Shown: positions 1 to 11,035, counted from the first letter of the stretch. The stretch: 64,000 bases of DNA from Undaria pinnatifida (GCA_012845835.1 JABAKD010000028.1:9241632-9305631), one strand, 5' to 3'. A program made the numbers and translations. Notes: generated by a model from the sequence alone, not told the origin.

Positions 1-1010
1 ACCGTCGCGAGAGACGCGGGAAAAAGAAAGCAGCGAAGTCTCGGGGGGGTTAGGGGAGACGCGCGCTTTTTTTTGCACTCTTCCGTGTTTTGTTTTTCCT
101 GCCTTTGCATTGTTTTTGTTTTTGAGGCGGGTCGTCCAGCACGAGATGCACTGAGTATCGAGGTTTCAACCCGTTTGTAGATGCATCCATGCTTTTGGAG
201 ACAACCGAGTGGCATAGGCATTAGACTAGGAGAAGTGTCGAAGAGTCCCCCCCCTGATATTCCTGTTTCTGTTTTTGTTTTTATTTCTGGGTTTCCCTGG
301 ATTTCCTCTGCACTATCCATGGGAAAATAAAAAAAAACACATACGAAAATCCGAGCAGAAAAAAAACTATATGTATGCCTCCGACGTTTTCGCTCGTTGC
401 CAAAGGTTTTATTTTCCTTTTTTTCTCGTCCGAAATAATCTTCGCGATTAATGGCGAACCAGTGAAGCTTCCTCGTAGCAGATAGTTGCAAACACATACT
501 TTTGAGATTCGTTTTGCACAACGACGTGCTCACACTCCGGCCACGGCGCGTGGACTCGTAGCCGACTTTCGGTCATCTGTGGGATGTCGTACCGGGACCA
601 TGGAGATCTCGGAGGACCGTCAGTTTTCATTGGTAGCGCGGCAAGACCGGGTTGTGGGCATGTTGCGCTGGGGCGCCGCACAGCGACCAATGCACATACA
701 TGCCTGACGCAATCGTTTTTGTAAGCACGGCATACTTCCCACAGTAGCAGTGGTCGTACATAGTAGAAGTACGGAACTTGAACGGGATGATATGGCACTT
801 GCGCGTGATACTACGCGCAGCACGCGACCACAACATTAAAGCATCTATGTTATGGTATCCCGTTTCCCCCGCTTCTGCGTTATGTTTCACGTGGTATAGC
901 AGTTGTTCCTTTTTACCAGGTAGGGGGTATCGCCTGCCTGAGCGTACGGCTCCGCGCCCCCTTCGATCAGAAGGCATTGGACGGATAGCAAACAATCAAT
1001 ACAAGATATA
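1..1010. other. No gene recognised
   Basis: Short overlapping ORFs on both strands show no recognisable domain, and none is clearly better than the others. The first 430 bases are rich in T and A homopolymer runs. Nothing here could be assigned to a gene or element. Confidence 0.5.
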
Positions 1011-1075
1011 CAACATCCAAGCAACCCTCGTGCGAGTGATCTGAACAGGGTCAAGGGCACCTTTGCATAGCAGTA
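1011..1075 (-). repeat. Small dispersed repeat, copy 1 (inverted)
   Basis: On the minus strand this matches 2730-2830 and 3320-3416. The shared core is CGACTACTG...TATGCA, followed about 40 bases later by CGAGGGTTGCTTGG. All three copies stop within a few bases of that last motif, as expected for the fixed end of a mobile sequence. Its class is unknown. Confidence 0.5.
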
Positions 1076-1082
1076 GTCGGTA

Positions 1083-2235
1083 CAGTCGTCCCCGCTTTAA
1101 AGACGCTCGGCTTAAGTCAACTCCCCGCTATAAAGACGACATTTTTTACAGAACCATGGTGGCCCGCAGATAGGACATACAGTAGGGGGGTGTCGTTTTT
1201 TCTCCAATTCCATTCCACGGCCCCCCCAAAATTCATCTCGCGAAGCTGCTCAGACAGCGGTCTGCTGCTTTCGACGCTGCTACCTGTGGGTATGGAGAGA
1301 TTCCTCCCGTCTACTGGCGGGTCGTCTGCCGCCGGCTTGAGGCCGTGTGGTGAACCAACGTGCACGACAAAGTCTATGCTTGTGTCATCGATTCATGAGT
1401 GCCCTTGCGGGCGACCCATGCACGCGTATTGCGGTCGCGAATCGCTATTCCTTCTTTCGATAACCGTTCATTCGTTTACACATGAAACTCAAGTCAAGCG
1501 TAGAGCGAAGGGGAGGGGTGAGGTGCAGTCCACCCTTCGTGATGCATGGAAGTCGTAGTTTGGGAATGCCGTTCTTTGGGCTAAGGTCGCTGGTGCGATC
1601 TGTGATTTTGCTTCGCTCGGCAAACATGTTTCATGCTCTGTGTGGATTCGGTTTTTAAAACTGCAGTGGAGTGAGCTCTCTTTGTTTCAGCGTTGTGTGT
1701 TTTTCGTGCTTCCATGGTGTTATTTTTCCCCTGTACTCGAGCTGTGTGGTTTCGGGCGCAGGTGGCTCTCTGGTTGGTACGTGACGTTGAAACGGCAGTA
1801 CGCATATTTTTCATGTGGTGACTACATCAAGCGTAGGCTTCAGAGGAGTGATTTTCAAGTGGGCCAACGAGAGACTAAATGTACTCGAATACAGGTTCCC
1901 TTGTTTGTAAATACGAACGCAAAGCACGCGCAGTCCACACACGCAAGTAGTCTATGTGCAGCGCCAAGGTTGTAGTTTCTCAGGTTGGCGCGGGTGGAGG
2001 TGATGTCCGCGAAAACTTAAATTCTACATACCTACAACGGCGTGGTGATTCTTTTTCGGCGTTTGCCTGTCATGCCAGTATTCCTGCTGAAATGGCGCGT
2101 CGTTTGACGTAGGTTACGTCTCCGTTGACCCCGGGGAAGGGGAGTTATTGTCCCCGGAAAGTTAAAGACGATTCCCCGGGTTAAAGACGCCCTGAAAAAA
2201 AAAACCCATGTGCGTCTTTAAAGCGGGGTCGACTG
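1083..2235. mobile_element. Pogo/Tc1-like DNA transposon, non-autonomous
   Basis: The ends are inverted repeats of about 25 bp. The left starts CAGTCGTCCCCGCTTTAAAG; the right is its near-complement, ending GGGGTCGACTG. Both ends abut TA (1081-1082 and 2236-2237), the target duplicated by Tc1/mariner-pogo transposases. The CAGTCG...CCCCGCT start is typical of pogo/Tigger-type ends. Variants of the end motif recur inside (about 1116-1141 and 2165-2195). No transposase is visible. A plus-strand ORF (1190-1558) has a Cys/His cluster near HECPCGRPMHAYCG that might be a relic zinc finger, but it is too short to assign. Confidence 0.65.
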
Positions 2236-2729
2236 TACCTACGTCCGTACTGCCCCATCTTACTACATTGGCGTCGACACATCTATAACTACTCCCCGAA
2301 ACGGTCTCTCCTCTCTTGGCCACAGCATGCTTGCGTTGTCCTCGCAGCTGGACCAATCTCGGTATCGTGTTCATCACGCCGAGGCGGCGTGGAGAACAGT
2401 GTGCAAGTCCCAAGCTCATCGACTGTTACGTGTAGCGAGGATGGTAACCTGGATCTTAAGAGCTCACGAGCGAGAAGATATTACGCGTTTTTTATTAGTT
2501 TTGGAGCGGCGGGCAACGCGAACTCGCATCGCGTCATCTTCTTCTCCAAGCCCAATAGCAAGTACATCGTCTCTTCTGCGCCTCGGAGGTCTCGGATCCC
2601 GGCGAATGACATCAGACCGGTCGTGGAGAGCATGGAGATATTGTTCTTCCGCTGACCGTGCTCTACCATGCCGAAGCCGGGGGTTAACACCAGCTTTGAA
2701 GCAAACGGCGCGTAACTGCGAGTGTGTTA

Positions 2730-2830
2730 TTATTGTGTTTTGGGGGAAAATGAACCTAGAGACCGACTACTGTTATGCAGGGGTGCCTCTGGCTCCGTAA
2801 TGATCACTCACACGAGGGTTGCTTGGGTGT
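2730..2830 (+). repeat. Small dispersed repeat, copy 2
   Basis: Aligns with 3320-3416 from a TATTGTGT start to the GAGGGTTGCTTGG end, with roughly 20 percent mismatches by eye. It is about 500 bp downstream of the pogo-like element. Confidence 0.5.
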
Positions 2831-3319
2831 TACATCTTTGGTATTAGTTGCTTGCAGTCCGCCGGGTACCTTCTGACAGAAGGGGGGGCGGGGCCGTTCG
2901 TTCAGGCATGCGATGACGGCTGCCAGCTATGAAGGAGACAACTGCTATAAATCACATCATCACAACGAGGGAGAGGGGATACCATAACACTAGCCCACCC
3001 TGAAGGGCCGTACATGCAGTTTCATACAAAGATCAGGTGGAACTAAATCAACTCGGAGAATTCGGAGAATGGATCGAAGATGCGGCGCTTCACAGCCCAC
3101 CCCCACACCTCTAACTTGTAAGTAAGGCAGAAACCAATTAGAAGAGTGCAAATCAAAACAGGTACCAAACGCTCCACATACTAGAACGTGAAAGCCAAAA
3201 TAACGCGTACAATGGAAATCAGGTATCAAACTACCGAACATATTGGTACGTGATCATCACTGAAACGCGTAAAATGCGAAGCAGGTGTCAAAAACCTGCC
3301 GACGACGCTAGTGTAGCAG

Positions 3320-3416
3320 TATTGTGTATTGGGGCAATGCACCTAGGGATCGACTACTGATATGCATAGGTACCTCTGACTCCGTAATAGTAACTCATAC
3401 GAGGGTTGCTTGGATG
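3320..3416 (+). repeat. Small dispersed repeat, copy 3
   Basis: Direct-repeat partner of 2730-2830 and inverted partner of 1011-1075. It has the same internal landmarks (CGACTACTG, CTCCGTAAT, GAGGGTTGCTTGG). It contains no coding sequence. Confidence 0.5.
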
Positions 3417-5790
3417 TATTGGAGTGTTTGCGAAAGTGTGTTTTTCAGAAATGTACTTGCCCCCAAAAAAACACCGAAGTTTGGATTTGAGGTAAATTCT
3501 TGAAAAAAAGGCAAAAAGTAATTTGGCGAAGGTAGGAATTTGACGAAGTGTACGTTGCCCATATCATTGGCTAATGAACACCGAACATCTTCCATGCCTC
3601 GCACGCAACACTTGCGCAGCTTGCTGTACATTGCACCACAACCGCGATGGGAGCACAGAGGCTCGAGAGGTGCAGCTGGAGTATGATGCGGACGAGCGGC
3701 GGTGGATTGTGCCAGCGGGTCGGCCAGGTACTATACGGTACGCCCTTGCCCGCTAGGCGTCAGGATGCGTCGTACCAGAATAGACTACTCGTGCTTGTTC
3801 TCGTGACAGCATGATGACAGCTCGTGTAATTCCACCACGCTGCGGTAGCAGCAGCAGCAGCAGCAGCGGCGGGAGCAACAGCAGCAGCAGCGGTGGCGGC
3901 GACGCGCCGCCACGGTCTATATGTCGGGGCGCCGGGCGTGCTCGGAGCAGAGCGCGCCGGCGCGGTAGCGCGCGTAGACCGAGCGCAGCAGCAGCAGCAG
4001 TAGCAGCAGCAGTAGCAGCAGTAGCAGCAGTAGCAGCAGCAGCACCGACGAGGAGAATACTTGGTCCCAAAATCGAAGAATGCTTAAATTGAAGCTGTTG
4101 CTGCATTGGTGCTGGTGGTGCTGATGCTGTTTGGTTTCTTGTTGCTTACGCTGATGCCGCTGCTAGCTGCCGCTCGCTATGCTGCCGCTAGCTGTGCTGC
4201 TACTTGCGGTCGTGAGATAGCGGCTGCGGCAGTGCCGTTAATTGTGCATCGTTGCTGGGCTGCCGTTGCTTTCCGCACGCTGTCTTTTTTTTCTGTTTTT
4301 TTTTTGTTTGCCGCGTTGCTCCATATCCCCACATCCCTCCTCATTTTCGGAGGCGTCGCCTGCAGGATTTCGTTTACCTCTTGCGCAAACACACCTTAAT
4401 CTTGGTGGGAAGGGCCGTGGGAAGGCAGCTCACTTTTTTTAGCGGAAGTAGAGTTTTTTTTAGCAGAAGGACAGTATTTATTTGTTTTTTTAAATATAAG
4501 GTTTCCACGTGGAAAAAATCGCAGGTAAATTGTGCGTTAGCTTGGAATTTTTAACCGGAGTAGGTTACTCCGCGTTTTTTCGCCATGAAATTTTCCAGAA
4601 AGACTAAAAAAATGTTGAATAAGTTCAAGGGTTCGGATTGGTTTGACAAATTATACCTCACGAAACAACTTAAGTTGAGAGTGTACAGTGCGAGTAGCTC
4701 ACTGGCTGTGACATGGGAGATGATCTGCTTTTTGGCCAGCAAGAGCAGCAGCAGACAACAGCAGCAGCAGGCAGCGGACAGCACACACGACTAGGGCAGT
4801 CATCACACCCTTAAATGAAACTTAGCAGAGTATGGTGCCTGGTGCTCGTCACACTTCGCCGCCGCAGCAAGCGGGTAGGGTTCGTCTTGTCCTGTATATG
4901 GTTTTCGAGCGAACTCCGTTGTTTTGAAAATGCTGAGTCAAGCTCCTGGGATCTGCTGTGCTTCGCGGGGGAAAATCGAGTTTCTTCCTCAGAGATCACC
5001 CCACGCCGTTGACGACTGCGGTAGCTACCGGGCCTGCCACGATTGAATACAAGCAGCCTCGTATGTATACCGTTCATGTTGCCGCCCCAACCCCCCTGAT
5101 GAGGGGTGTGGTGCCGTGCGTGTGGAGTCTTGGAGGGTTCTCAAAACATGAACAAATTTTGGTGGCATTGGGTGGAATACGAGTACAAGAATTCGCTTTG
5201 GATGTAGGCCAGCTCGCGCCAATCGAGATTACGAAAGCAATTGCGCCCCACACGGCCAAAACCTAGCAGCGTCGGTCTTGCACTACTAATGCCGCTGCCG
5301 CCCCAAGCGGGTAGGGATAGTCTTGCTCTGTGTGTAGTACCGTGAACAGCTCGGTGCTTTGGAATCCACAGCAGTTTGGTACGAGTCTCTCGCCTCTCGC
5401 CTGCGACGAGCTTGCTACCTGGCTACCTGGCATCTGGTGCGAACAGTTCCTGTTATTTTTCGAACAGCCCGCAAGAGCTGGATGGAAAAACACCGGAAAA
5501 ACACACAGAAGATACCAGATTTTTATTTTTATTGTTCCTGTTAAAGTCTACGTGGGAACCCTATACTATCACAACAAAAGGCTCATTTTTTTCAAGAGGC
5601 CCACTTTTGTTTATTTTCGCCTTCGGCGAAAAAGCCCCGCACTTTGTGGCCAAAAAAGGTGCGGGGGGAGAAAACGGATGTACGGCAAGCCGCACATAAG
5701 TGTACTTCTTTTGGTGGTGCACTAAGCCGATTTCTCAGAAGAACGGTGCAACTGCGCAACATATCACCACCTAATTATAACCAACCCTGG
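3417..5790. other. No firm gene; short ORFs and triplet repeats
   Basis: The plus-strand ORF 3574-3756 ends with a protein-like stretch (VQLEYDADERRWIVPAG) and could be an exon, but I do not recognise it. ORFs at 3753-4106 are translations of the CAG tract. ORFs at 4585-4794 and 5330-5725 have no recognisable family. The AAGCGGGTAGGG segments at about 4870 and 5306 suggest an old diverged duplication. Confidence 0.4.
3848..4045. repeat. Interrupted CAG/GCA triplet tract
   Basis: Runs of (GCA)n lie at 3848-3895 and again at 3987-4045, separated by a GC-rich segment. They translate as poly-Ser, poly-Ala or poly-Gln in different frames, so the ORFs across it are not evidence of a gene. Confidence 0.85.
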
Positions 5791-6180
5791 TGCTATAGAC
5801 TAAGGCTTAGTTTGGGTAAGCTATTGATATACCTTTTGCAAGTGGTCAAACACACGGACTACTAATACCCCACCAATTCCCTAAAAAATGGCGTCGTCGG
5901 CAGGACCATGGGTTTTCGGGTCGTGAGTTCGAATCCCACCATCCACAACAATATACTTTCACGACTTTCCCCATGTCGAACTTGAAAAATGTTCTCTCCG
6001 GTTTACCCAGGAAATGAAACCGCTTGGGTATTGACACGTCCGCCCATATATCCGGCCAACCTGCTATCCCGCCGTTTCAGGGGGGGGAAGTGTTACAAGG
6101 CTTAGTTTGGGTAATCTACTGGTTAACCTTTTGCAAATATTAATAGTCAAACGGACTAGTACCCCACTAATTCCTTAACA
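5791..6180 (+). mobile_element. TRIM-like retroelement, copy A
   Basis: Two direct repeats (about 5791-5886 and 6091-6180) flank an internal region with no ORF. The right repeat starts TGTTA and ends TAACA, as LTRs do. Two bases after the left repeat is TGGCGTCGTCG (5889), where a tRNA primer-binding site is expected. Just before the right repeat is the purine tract AGGGGGGGGAAG (6079-6090). The repeat carries a tRNA D-arm-like GGCTTAGTTTGGGTAAGC; a T-arm-like GTGAGTTCGAATCCCAC lies at 5923-5939. No target duplication is visible, and the left repeat has small insertions, so this copy is older than copy D. Confidence 0.6.
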
Positions 6181-6445
6181 ACAGCATAACACAAATCGCC
6201 TAAACAAACGACGTTTTGGCCGTCTATTCAAATAACGCCAGGAGTCTTTAAGGTTTATAAATGAATCTTGGCGTTCATTATTGTTGGACAAGCATCGCAG
6301 ACGGCACTTACTTACTTATAATATCCGATGATTTGTTTTTATTATATTGGGAAGATCTTGGCGTACTCGAATCATAATTAATACTCGTACATATTATAGA
6401 GTGAATTGCCGACCTGTATCCCGAACTTGTATGATACCTGGTATG

Positions 6446-6529
6446 TGTTATAAGGCTTGGTTTGGGTAAGCTATTGGTTAACCTTTGGCAAGTGGTCAAT
6501 CGGACTAATACCCCACTAATACCTTACCA
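6446..6529 (+). repeat. TRIM-like LTR, copy B
   Basis: An 84-bp LTR beginning TGTTATAAGG. The primer-binding-like TGGCGTCGTCGACAG starts at 6532, and a perfect T-arm-like GTGGGTTCAAATCCCAC lies at 6566-6582. The element then breaks off into the composite structure. Confidence 0.6.
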
Positions 6530-6611
6530 AATGGCGTCGTCGACAGACCATGGGCTTTTTGGGTCGTGGGTTCAAATCCCACAGCTTTTAATAGTGCAAG
6601 TGGGGTATTAG

Positions 6612-6880
6612 TTTTAAGATACGGCCTCGAAAGGCCTGTAATTATCCAAATTTAAGATCGGCTGGATGGGTTTCGTATGATAAGGTTGGCGTTTTATATT
6701 CAGGAAAGTTAGGAAGTAGATCGGAGGCACGTGCCTCCGATCTCAGAAGCTATCCCGGGTTCTGGTGGAAACGAATAAAGCTACATCTCTACGAAGGAAC
6801 GAAAGTGAGTACTCTCCGAGGACCTGCTCAATTGGCAGACCTGCAGGGGGCACTCTGTGTCCCCCACCTTTAGTTTAACA
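6612..6880 (+). repeat. Second LTR-like block, left arm
   Basis: A 269-bp block that is the inverted partner of 7168-7436. It ends TTTAACA and is followed, after two bases, by TGGCGTCGACGGCAG. That is the same LTR-spacer-TGGCGTCG arrangement as in the TRIM copies, although the block itself is unrelated in sequence. It contains a perfect 26-bp palindrome at 6718-6743, centred on GCACGTGC. Confidence 0.55.
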
Positions 6881-7167
6881 TGTGGCGTCGACGGCAGGGA
6901 ACGTCGCTGAAAGCACGCGTTCTCGCCGTCGAAAAGGGAAGAAAATTACCTTGCTGGAGGAAACCACGCTTGAAGCGCTAGTTTCCGCCGCCGGTACTAC
7001 GCCGTGAGAATCGTCCGCAGACGGCGTAGGAGCCCGTGGGCTCTTGACAGAGGCAATCTGTGCTGCGTTACTGGAGAGGCTAGCAACAGAACACGAGCAT
7101 TTTCTGAAACCGAAATAGGTACCCCCCGACAGTGTTGTCGACTTTCTGTCCTGCCGTCGACGCCACA
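6881..7167. other. Core between inverted LTR-like blocks
   Basis: The core has TGGCGTCG-type sites facing inward from both edges. It contains a small hairpin, with CTACGCCGT and ACGGCGTAG near 6998-7028. A minus-strand ORF crosses it without a recognisable domain. I see no gene here. Confidence 0.45.
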
Positions 7168-7436
7168 TTTTAAGTTAAAGGTGGAGGACACAGAGTGCCC
7201 CCTGCAGGTCAGCCAATTGAGCAGGTCCTCGGAGAGTACTCACTTTCGTTCCTTCGTAGAGATGAGCCTTTATTCGTTTCCACCAGAGCCCGGGATAGCT
7301 TCTGAGATCGGAGGCACGTGCCTCCGATCTACTTCCTAACTCTCCCGAATATAAACCGCCAACCTTATCATACGAAACCCATCCAAATGGTATCAAACTC
7401 GGATACTTACAGGCCTTTTGAGGCCGTATCTTAACA
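7168..7436 (-). repeat. Second LTR-like block, right arm
   Basis: Reverse complement of 6612-6880 with high identity and the same 269-bp length. On the minus strand it begins TGTTAAGATACGG and is followed by two bases and TGGCGTCGACGGCAG. It carries the second copy of the 26-bp palindrome at 7305-7330. Confidence 0.55.
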
Positions 7437-7440
7437 CTTT

Positions 7441-7786
7441 GGCCACTTGCAAAAGGTTAACCAATGGCACCAAACTAAGCCTTATAACACTCTTTCCCCC
7501 TGAAACGGCGGGATAGCAGGTAGGTCGGCCGGATATACGGGTGGACCTGTCAATTATCCAAGCGTTTTCATTTCCTGGATTACCGAGGAGAGTATTTTTC
7601 AAGTTCGACATGGGAAAAAGCCTGAAAAAGTTTTGTTATGCTGGATGTGGGATTTGAACCCACGACCCAAAAAACCCATGGTCTTGCCGACGACGCCACT
7701 TGTTAAGGAATTAGCGGTGTATTAGTCCCTTTGACCACTTGCAAAAAAGGTTAACCGATAGCTTACCCAAACGAAGCCTTATAACA
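7441..7786 (-). mobile_element. TRIM-like retroelement, copy C
   Basis: On the minus strand this has a complete LTR (7786-7701), TGGCGTCGTCGGCAAG (about 7698-7683), a T-arm-like GTGGGTTCAAATCCCAC (7663-7647), an internal region, a purine tract (about 7502-7490) and the first part of the second LTR (7489-7441). That second LTR is cut off by the composite's inner block. Confidence 0.6.
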
Positions 7787-7918
7787 TATGTATATACATA
7801 CGTAGTATATATTTAGGCCGAACGGGTCGCGCATTTTAATTAAATATATATATTACCTACATACTGATAAATACAAAATACCAGGTACTCGTACAGCATA
7901 TATAACATAAATTATATA

Positions 7919-8608
7919 TAAACACTTCCACGCCCAGGATATCGCCTCGTTATCTTTTTAGAGCCGTCCATGCCGCTGCTGCAATTCCCACCCACCCCCG
8001 CCCCCAACGCCCCCTCCTTCCCCACCACCCGCACCATCGCCTAGACCTAGCACCACGCGTGTAATAGCAAACCCCTACATCTATGCGACCTAAAGCCCTC
8101 CCCCCCCGCCCCCCGCCTCCCCCGCCACATCCCCCCCCCCTACCCCACAACAAGAAGGATTAACAGTTTCCACGCACAAATTGACCTGCCCCCCCCCCCC
8201 CCCCCTTCCCCCCCCCCCCCCCCTCCCCCCCCCCCCCTCCCTCCCGCCCCCCCCTTTTGATCAAAATCAGGCCCCCACGTCCTTAAAAAGTCCGCCTTCC
8301 CCTCACCGGATATTCGACTTACAGGATTCACTTGATAAACTGATGCATTTCCTTCCACAGCTGTCAGATTTTGTCCCCCTCAGATACGGGTTTTATAGTT
8401 TCCGCGCACAGACTGCCTAACATCACCCTGTTGACTCTGATAGCTACACTGTAGTTGCAAGGGGAGTCGCCGACCTATATTCTTAATTAATGAGGGCACA
8501 CAACCCGTAATACGCGCGATCGGAGTATCACACACAGCTTGCAAAGATGAGTTTCGACAAAATATTCGATCTCACAGCTGGAGTGTATTTTAATTTCTAC
8601 AATATAGT
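7919..8608 (+). mobile_element. R1 retroposon, copy 1 (near full length)
   Basis: One of the two longest copies of a non-coding family, from AAACACTTCCACGCC to the conserved 3' end ACAGCTGGAGTGTATTTTAA followed by an AT tail. It holds long C-rich tracts and no conserved ORF. It aligns with 11036-11752 along its length. A clear target duplication was not found. Family-level evidence for retroposition comes from the truncated copies. Confidence 0.6.
8186..8256. repeat. Poly-C tract inside R1
   Basis: About 70 bases of almost pure C on the plus strand, in the middle of R1 copy 1. The corresponding region of copy 2 is shorter. The proline- or glycine-rich ORFs here are artefacts of composition. 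Confidence 0.9.
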
Positions 8609-9490
8609 CTATATATACGAAAGGGATTATTCCGTTTCCATCTATTCCTAGTGACCATATTTGAAAACTAGTTTTGGAAAATAAAAGTTTCACTTGTTTC
8701 AATTAAATAAAGCACACTCAATCATAGACTCGAAACTCAATCTCACCAAAACACTGTTGACCATGTTTCAAAAGCACGCGTTAGGGTTAGGGTCAGGGTT
8801 TTCGCTGTTCAAAGCGGCGTTACTGTAGAACGCACGTATATAGTCAAAGCACTGGCACCCTGGCATCCCCCTCAGACAGTACATTACATATAGTAGTACT
8901 GCCAATACAGTAATACTGGCATTACATACTGGACCAGGGCCCAGTCCTACGCGTACTAATTGGCACTTTGACGCCCGCCTTCTCAGCGGTATACGTTCAC
9001 GGTACTCAGTTATCAGGCGGCGTGGTGATGTGGGAGGGTGTTCCCTCATTTAATCTTGCAGCAAACGACGCCTCTCTACCTGGACAACACACGAAACAAA
9101 AACAGTTGGTGCTTCTCCCTCTCCCTAGCTCGCGATCGCTTGGGCCTAGTGGTACGGCGTAGTCTGACCTCCGAATCTTGCCCAACCGCGTGGGCTTCTC
9201 GCCCCTTTCCCCTCTCCTTCCTTGTTCTCTTCCACACAACAATTATCACTGTCCTCAGTTTGTGAAGCCTACCCGTCCCTGTGCCGTGGAGCGCCGCGCA
9301 TCATCATCGGTATGGTGTCTCTCGCTCTGATGTGCAGGCAGGGCGTGTTCAAGCAGGTGATCCCGCTTGTTGTGCATGCCCTCTGGCCAACACGCTATCA
9401 TAGTCCGCATGCTCTGGTGAAGCAAGTCCTCTTGCTGTTCGTGTGAGCCCCCTGGCTCATTCTCTCTTTCTTGGTTTGGGGTTTCCCTCT
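8609..9490. other. No gene recognised
   Basis: Contains a short GTTAGGGTTAGGG run at about 8780, too short to call telomeric. Remaining ORFs are short, overlap on both strands and show no domain. Confidence 0.45.
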
Positions 9491-9496
9491 GGAAGC

Positions 9497-9805
9497 CCGA
9501 GCATGCCCTCTTGCTCTGTGGTACGTATACCCTTGCTACCACCGTAATCGGTTGGAGTGGAGAAAATTTTCCCTCTCGTTCACCAGGCAGCAGCTTCATC
9601 TACCCTGCCCGCCTTACATTCTCCGTTTGCCCGAGCAGGCTCTCCCTCTCGTTAGTACCCTCTGGTAATTCCTTTGGTTTTGAGAAGCATTCTGCTTTCT
9701 CTCACCGGACAACTGCGTCATCTGCCTTACCCGCACGTTATCTTGCGCCCTGCCGAGCAGGCTCTCTTGCTCGTTAGTACCTTCTGGCACATTGCCTTCC
9801 TCTCT
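9497..9805. repeat. Diverged tandem repeat, about 125-bp unit
   Basis: Units begin at the motif CCGAGCA(G/T)GC followed by CTCTTGCTC or CTCCCTCTC and (G/T)TAGTACC. They start near 9497, 9632 and 9753. The third unit is incomplete and abuts the MITE at 9808. No convincing coding sequence. Confidence 0.55.
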
Positions 9806-9807
9806 TT

Positions 9808-10057
9808 GACGCGTGCTACGATAGAGGTAGCACTTTTCGTGTAAATGTTTTGTGATTGACTTAAGACACTCCTTAACCCACAATCGTCGGAAGCAGGCCA
9901 TACGTTTTGCATGGTTCTCGTCGTGTATCTAGGCCATGGGATTTTTCATCCGATAGCAGTCTTATTGTTCTCTATATAAGTCTTTGGGAGAGGTTTTAAG
10001 CTCCCAAGTTGAGGAACCTCAGAAAAGAAATGGTGCACCTCTATCGTAGCGCGCGTC
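9808..10057. mobile_element. MITE, GACGCGTGC family, copy 1
   Basis: About 250 bp bounded by 21-bp inverted repeats starting GACGCGTGCTACGATAGAGG; the right copy has one mismatch. The same ends bound 32633-32911. The interior is non-coding. Confidence 0.6.
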
Positions 10058-10215
10058 CTCTATGCATTGTCCCGTGCTATTGCGCGCGTGAGTTATCGCT
10101 TTCCGCTCGCGCAATTCTGATCTCTGCTCGCGCCATGCAGTAGGGGCTCAATGGTTGTATTGGTTTCGCCTCTTCTCTGCTTTCAGCACCCGGAATCACC
10201 CTGTTGCAATAAAAA

Positions 10216-10420
10216 TGCTGCTGCTGCTGCTGCTGACGCAGCTGCTCCTCCTGCTCGAACCACTGCTGTTGCTGCCGCTGCAACTACTGTTGTTGCAGCT
10301 GTTGATTCTGTTGCGCCTGCTTGACCAACTGGTGCTCCTCTTGATCGAGCCACTGCTGCCGCTGCTGTTGCTGCCGCCGCAGATGCTGTTGGTCGAGCCA
10401 CTGCTGCCGCTGCCTATTCT
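10216..10420. repeat. Interrupted CTG triplet tract
   Basis: Dense imperfect CTG/TTG repeats that translate as poly-Leu on the plus strand and Gln/Ala/Ser-rich peptides on the minus strand. The long ORFs over it are explained by the repeat. Confidence 0.85.
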
Positions 10421-11035
10421 GCCGGTCAACGACACCCCCTTGTTGCGTTGGTAGCGATGCCAACGCCGTGCTCGTGAGGACATAGCTGTAATCAATATAG
10501 TGGTAATCGGGCGGCAGTTTTCCAGCGTCGAAATAGGTATGAAGCAGTGGGTTCGGAGCCTCCCTGAGTTGCAACACCGCCCTGCATTGGGCTAGGGCAT
10601 GGCCATAGACCTGACACCTCATACATCAAATCACGCGCGTATCGCGTGGGACCGTCTTGCTTCCACCCGTAGCCGAACCAAACATTTTTCGTTGCAAGTC
10701 CCCACCAGCAGGTGCTACTGCTAAGTACTTGGACTACCCGCTAGCGTGTCGAGATGCGTCCGCTGGTAGGTGCTCTAGTTGGGATGGGTTCACGGGTGGG
10801 TTACCATTGTGGCAGCACGAGAGGGGTTCATGTAGACACGGAGTAGAATGTAGAAAAACACAGGTAAACAGTCTAGACTAGTCTATATACTAAGATATGA
10901 AGATGAATTAGTGGGGACCTCCCGAGATCCATATAAACCTCTTGAAAACCCTCCCCCCCCCCCCCCCCCCCGCCTTTTTTTTTTCCCTCCCTTCCTCTTG
11001 CTTAAACGCGCCACCTACTATCTAAATCCGCCAGA
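10421..11035. other. No gene recognised; C tract
   Basis: A run of about 21 C residues starts near 10951, followed by a T run. Small ORFs in 10500-10880 have no recognisable family. Confidence 0.45.

Larger units (their letters stand above)
6446..7786. mobile_element. Composite inverted retroelement
   Basis: The left edge is the start of a plus-oriented TRIM LTR; the right edge is the same LTR inverted. Between them lie two inverted 269-bp LTR-like blocks around a 0.28-kb core. The whole unit is bounded by TATG on both sides (6442-6445 and 7787-7790), a possible 4-bp target duplication. No intact ORF is present. It might be an aberrant reverse-transcription product, or a TRIM pair rearranged around a second element. 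Confidence 0.5.

Noticed and set aside
8781-8802. Telomere-like GTTAGGGTTAGGG
   Set aside because: Only about two units, surrounded by unique sequence; not an array.
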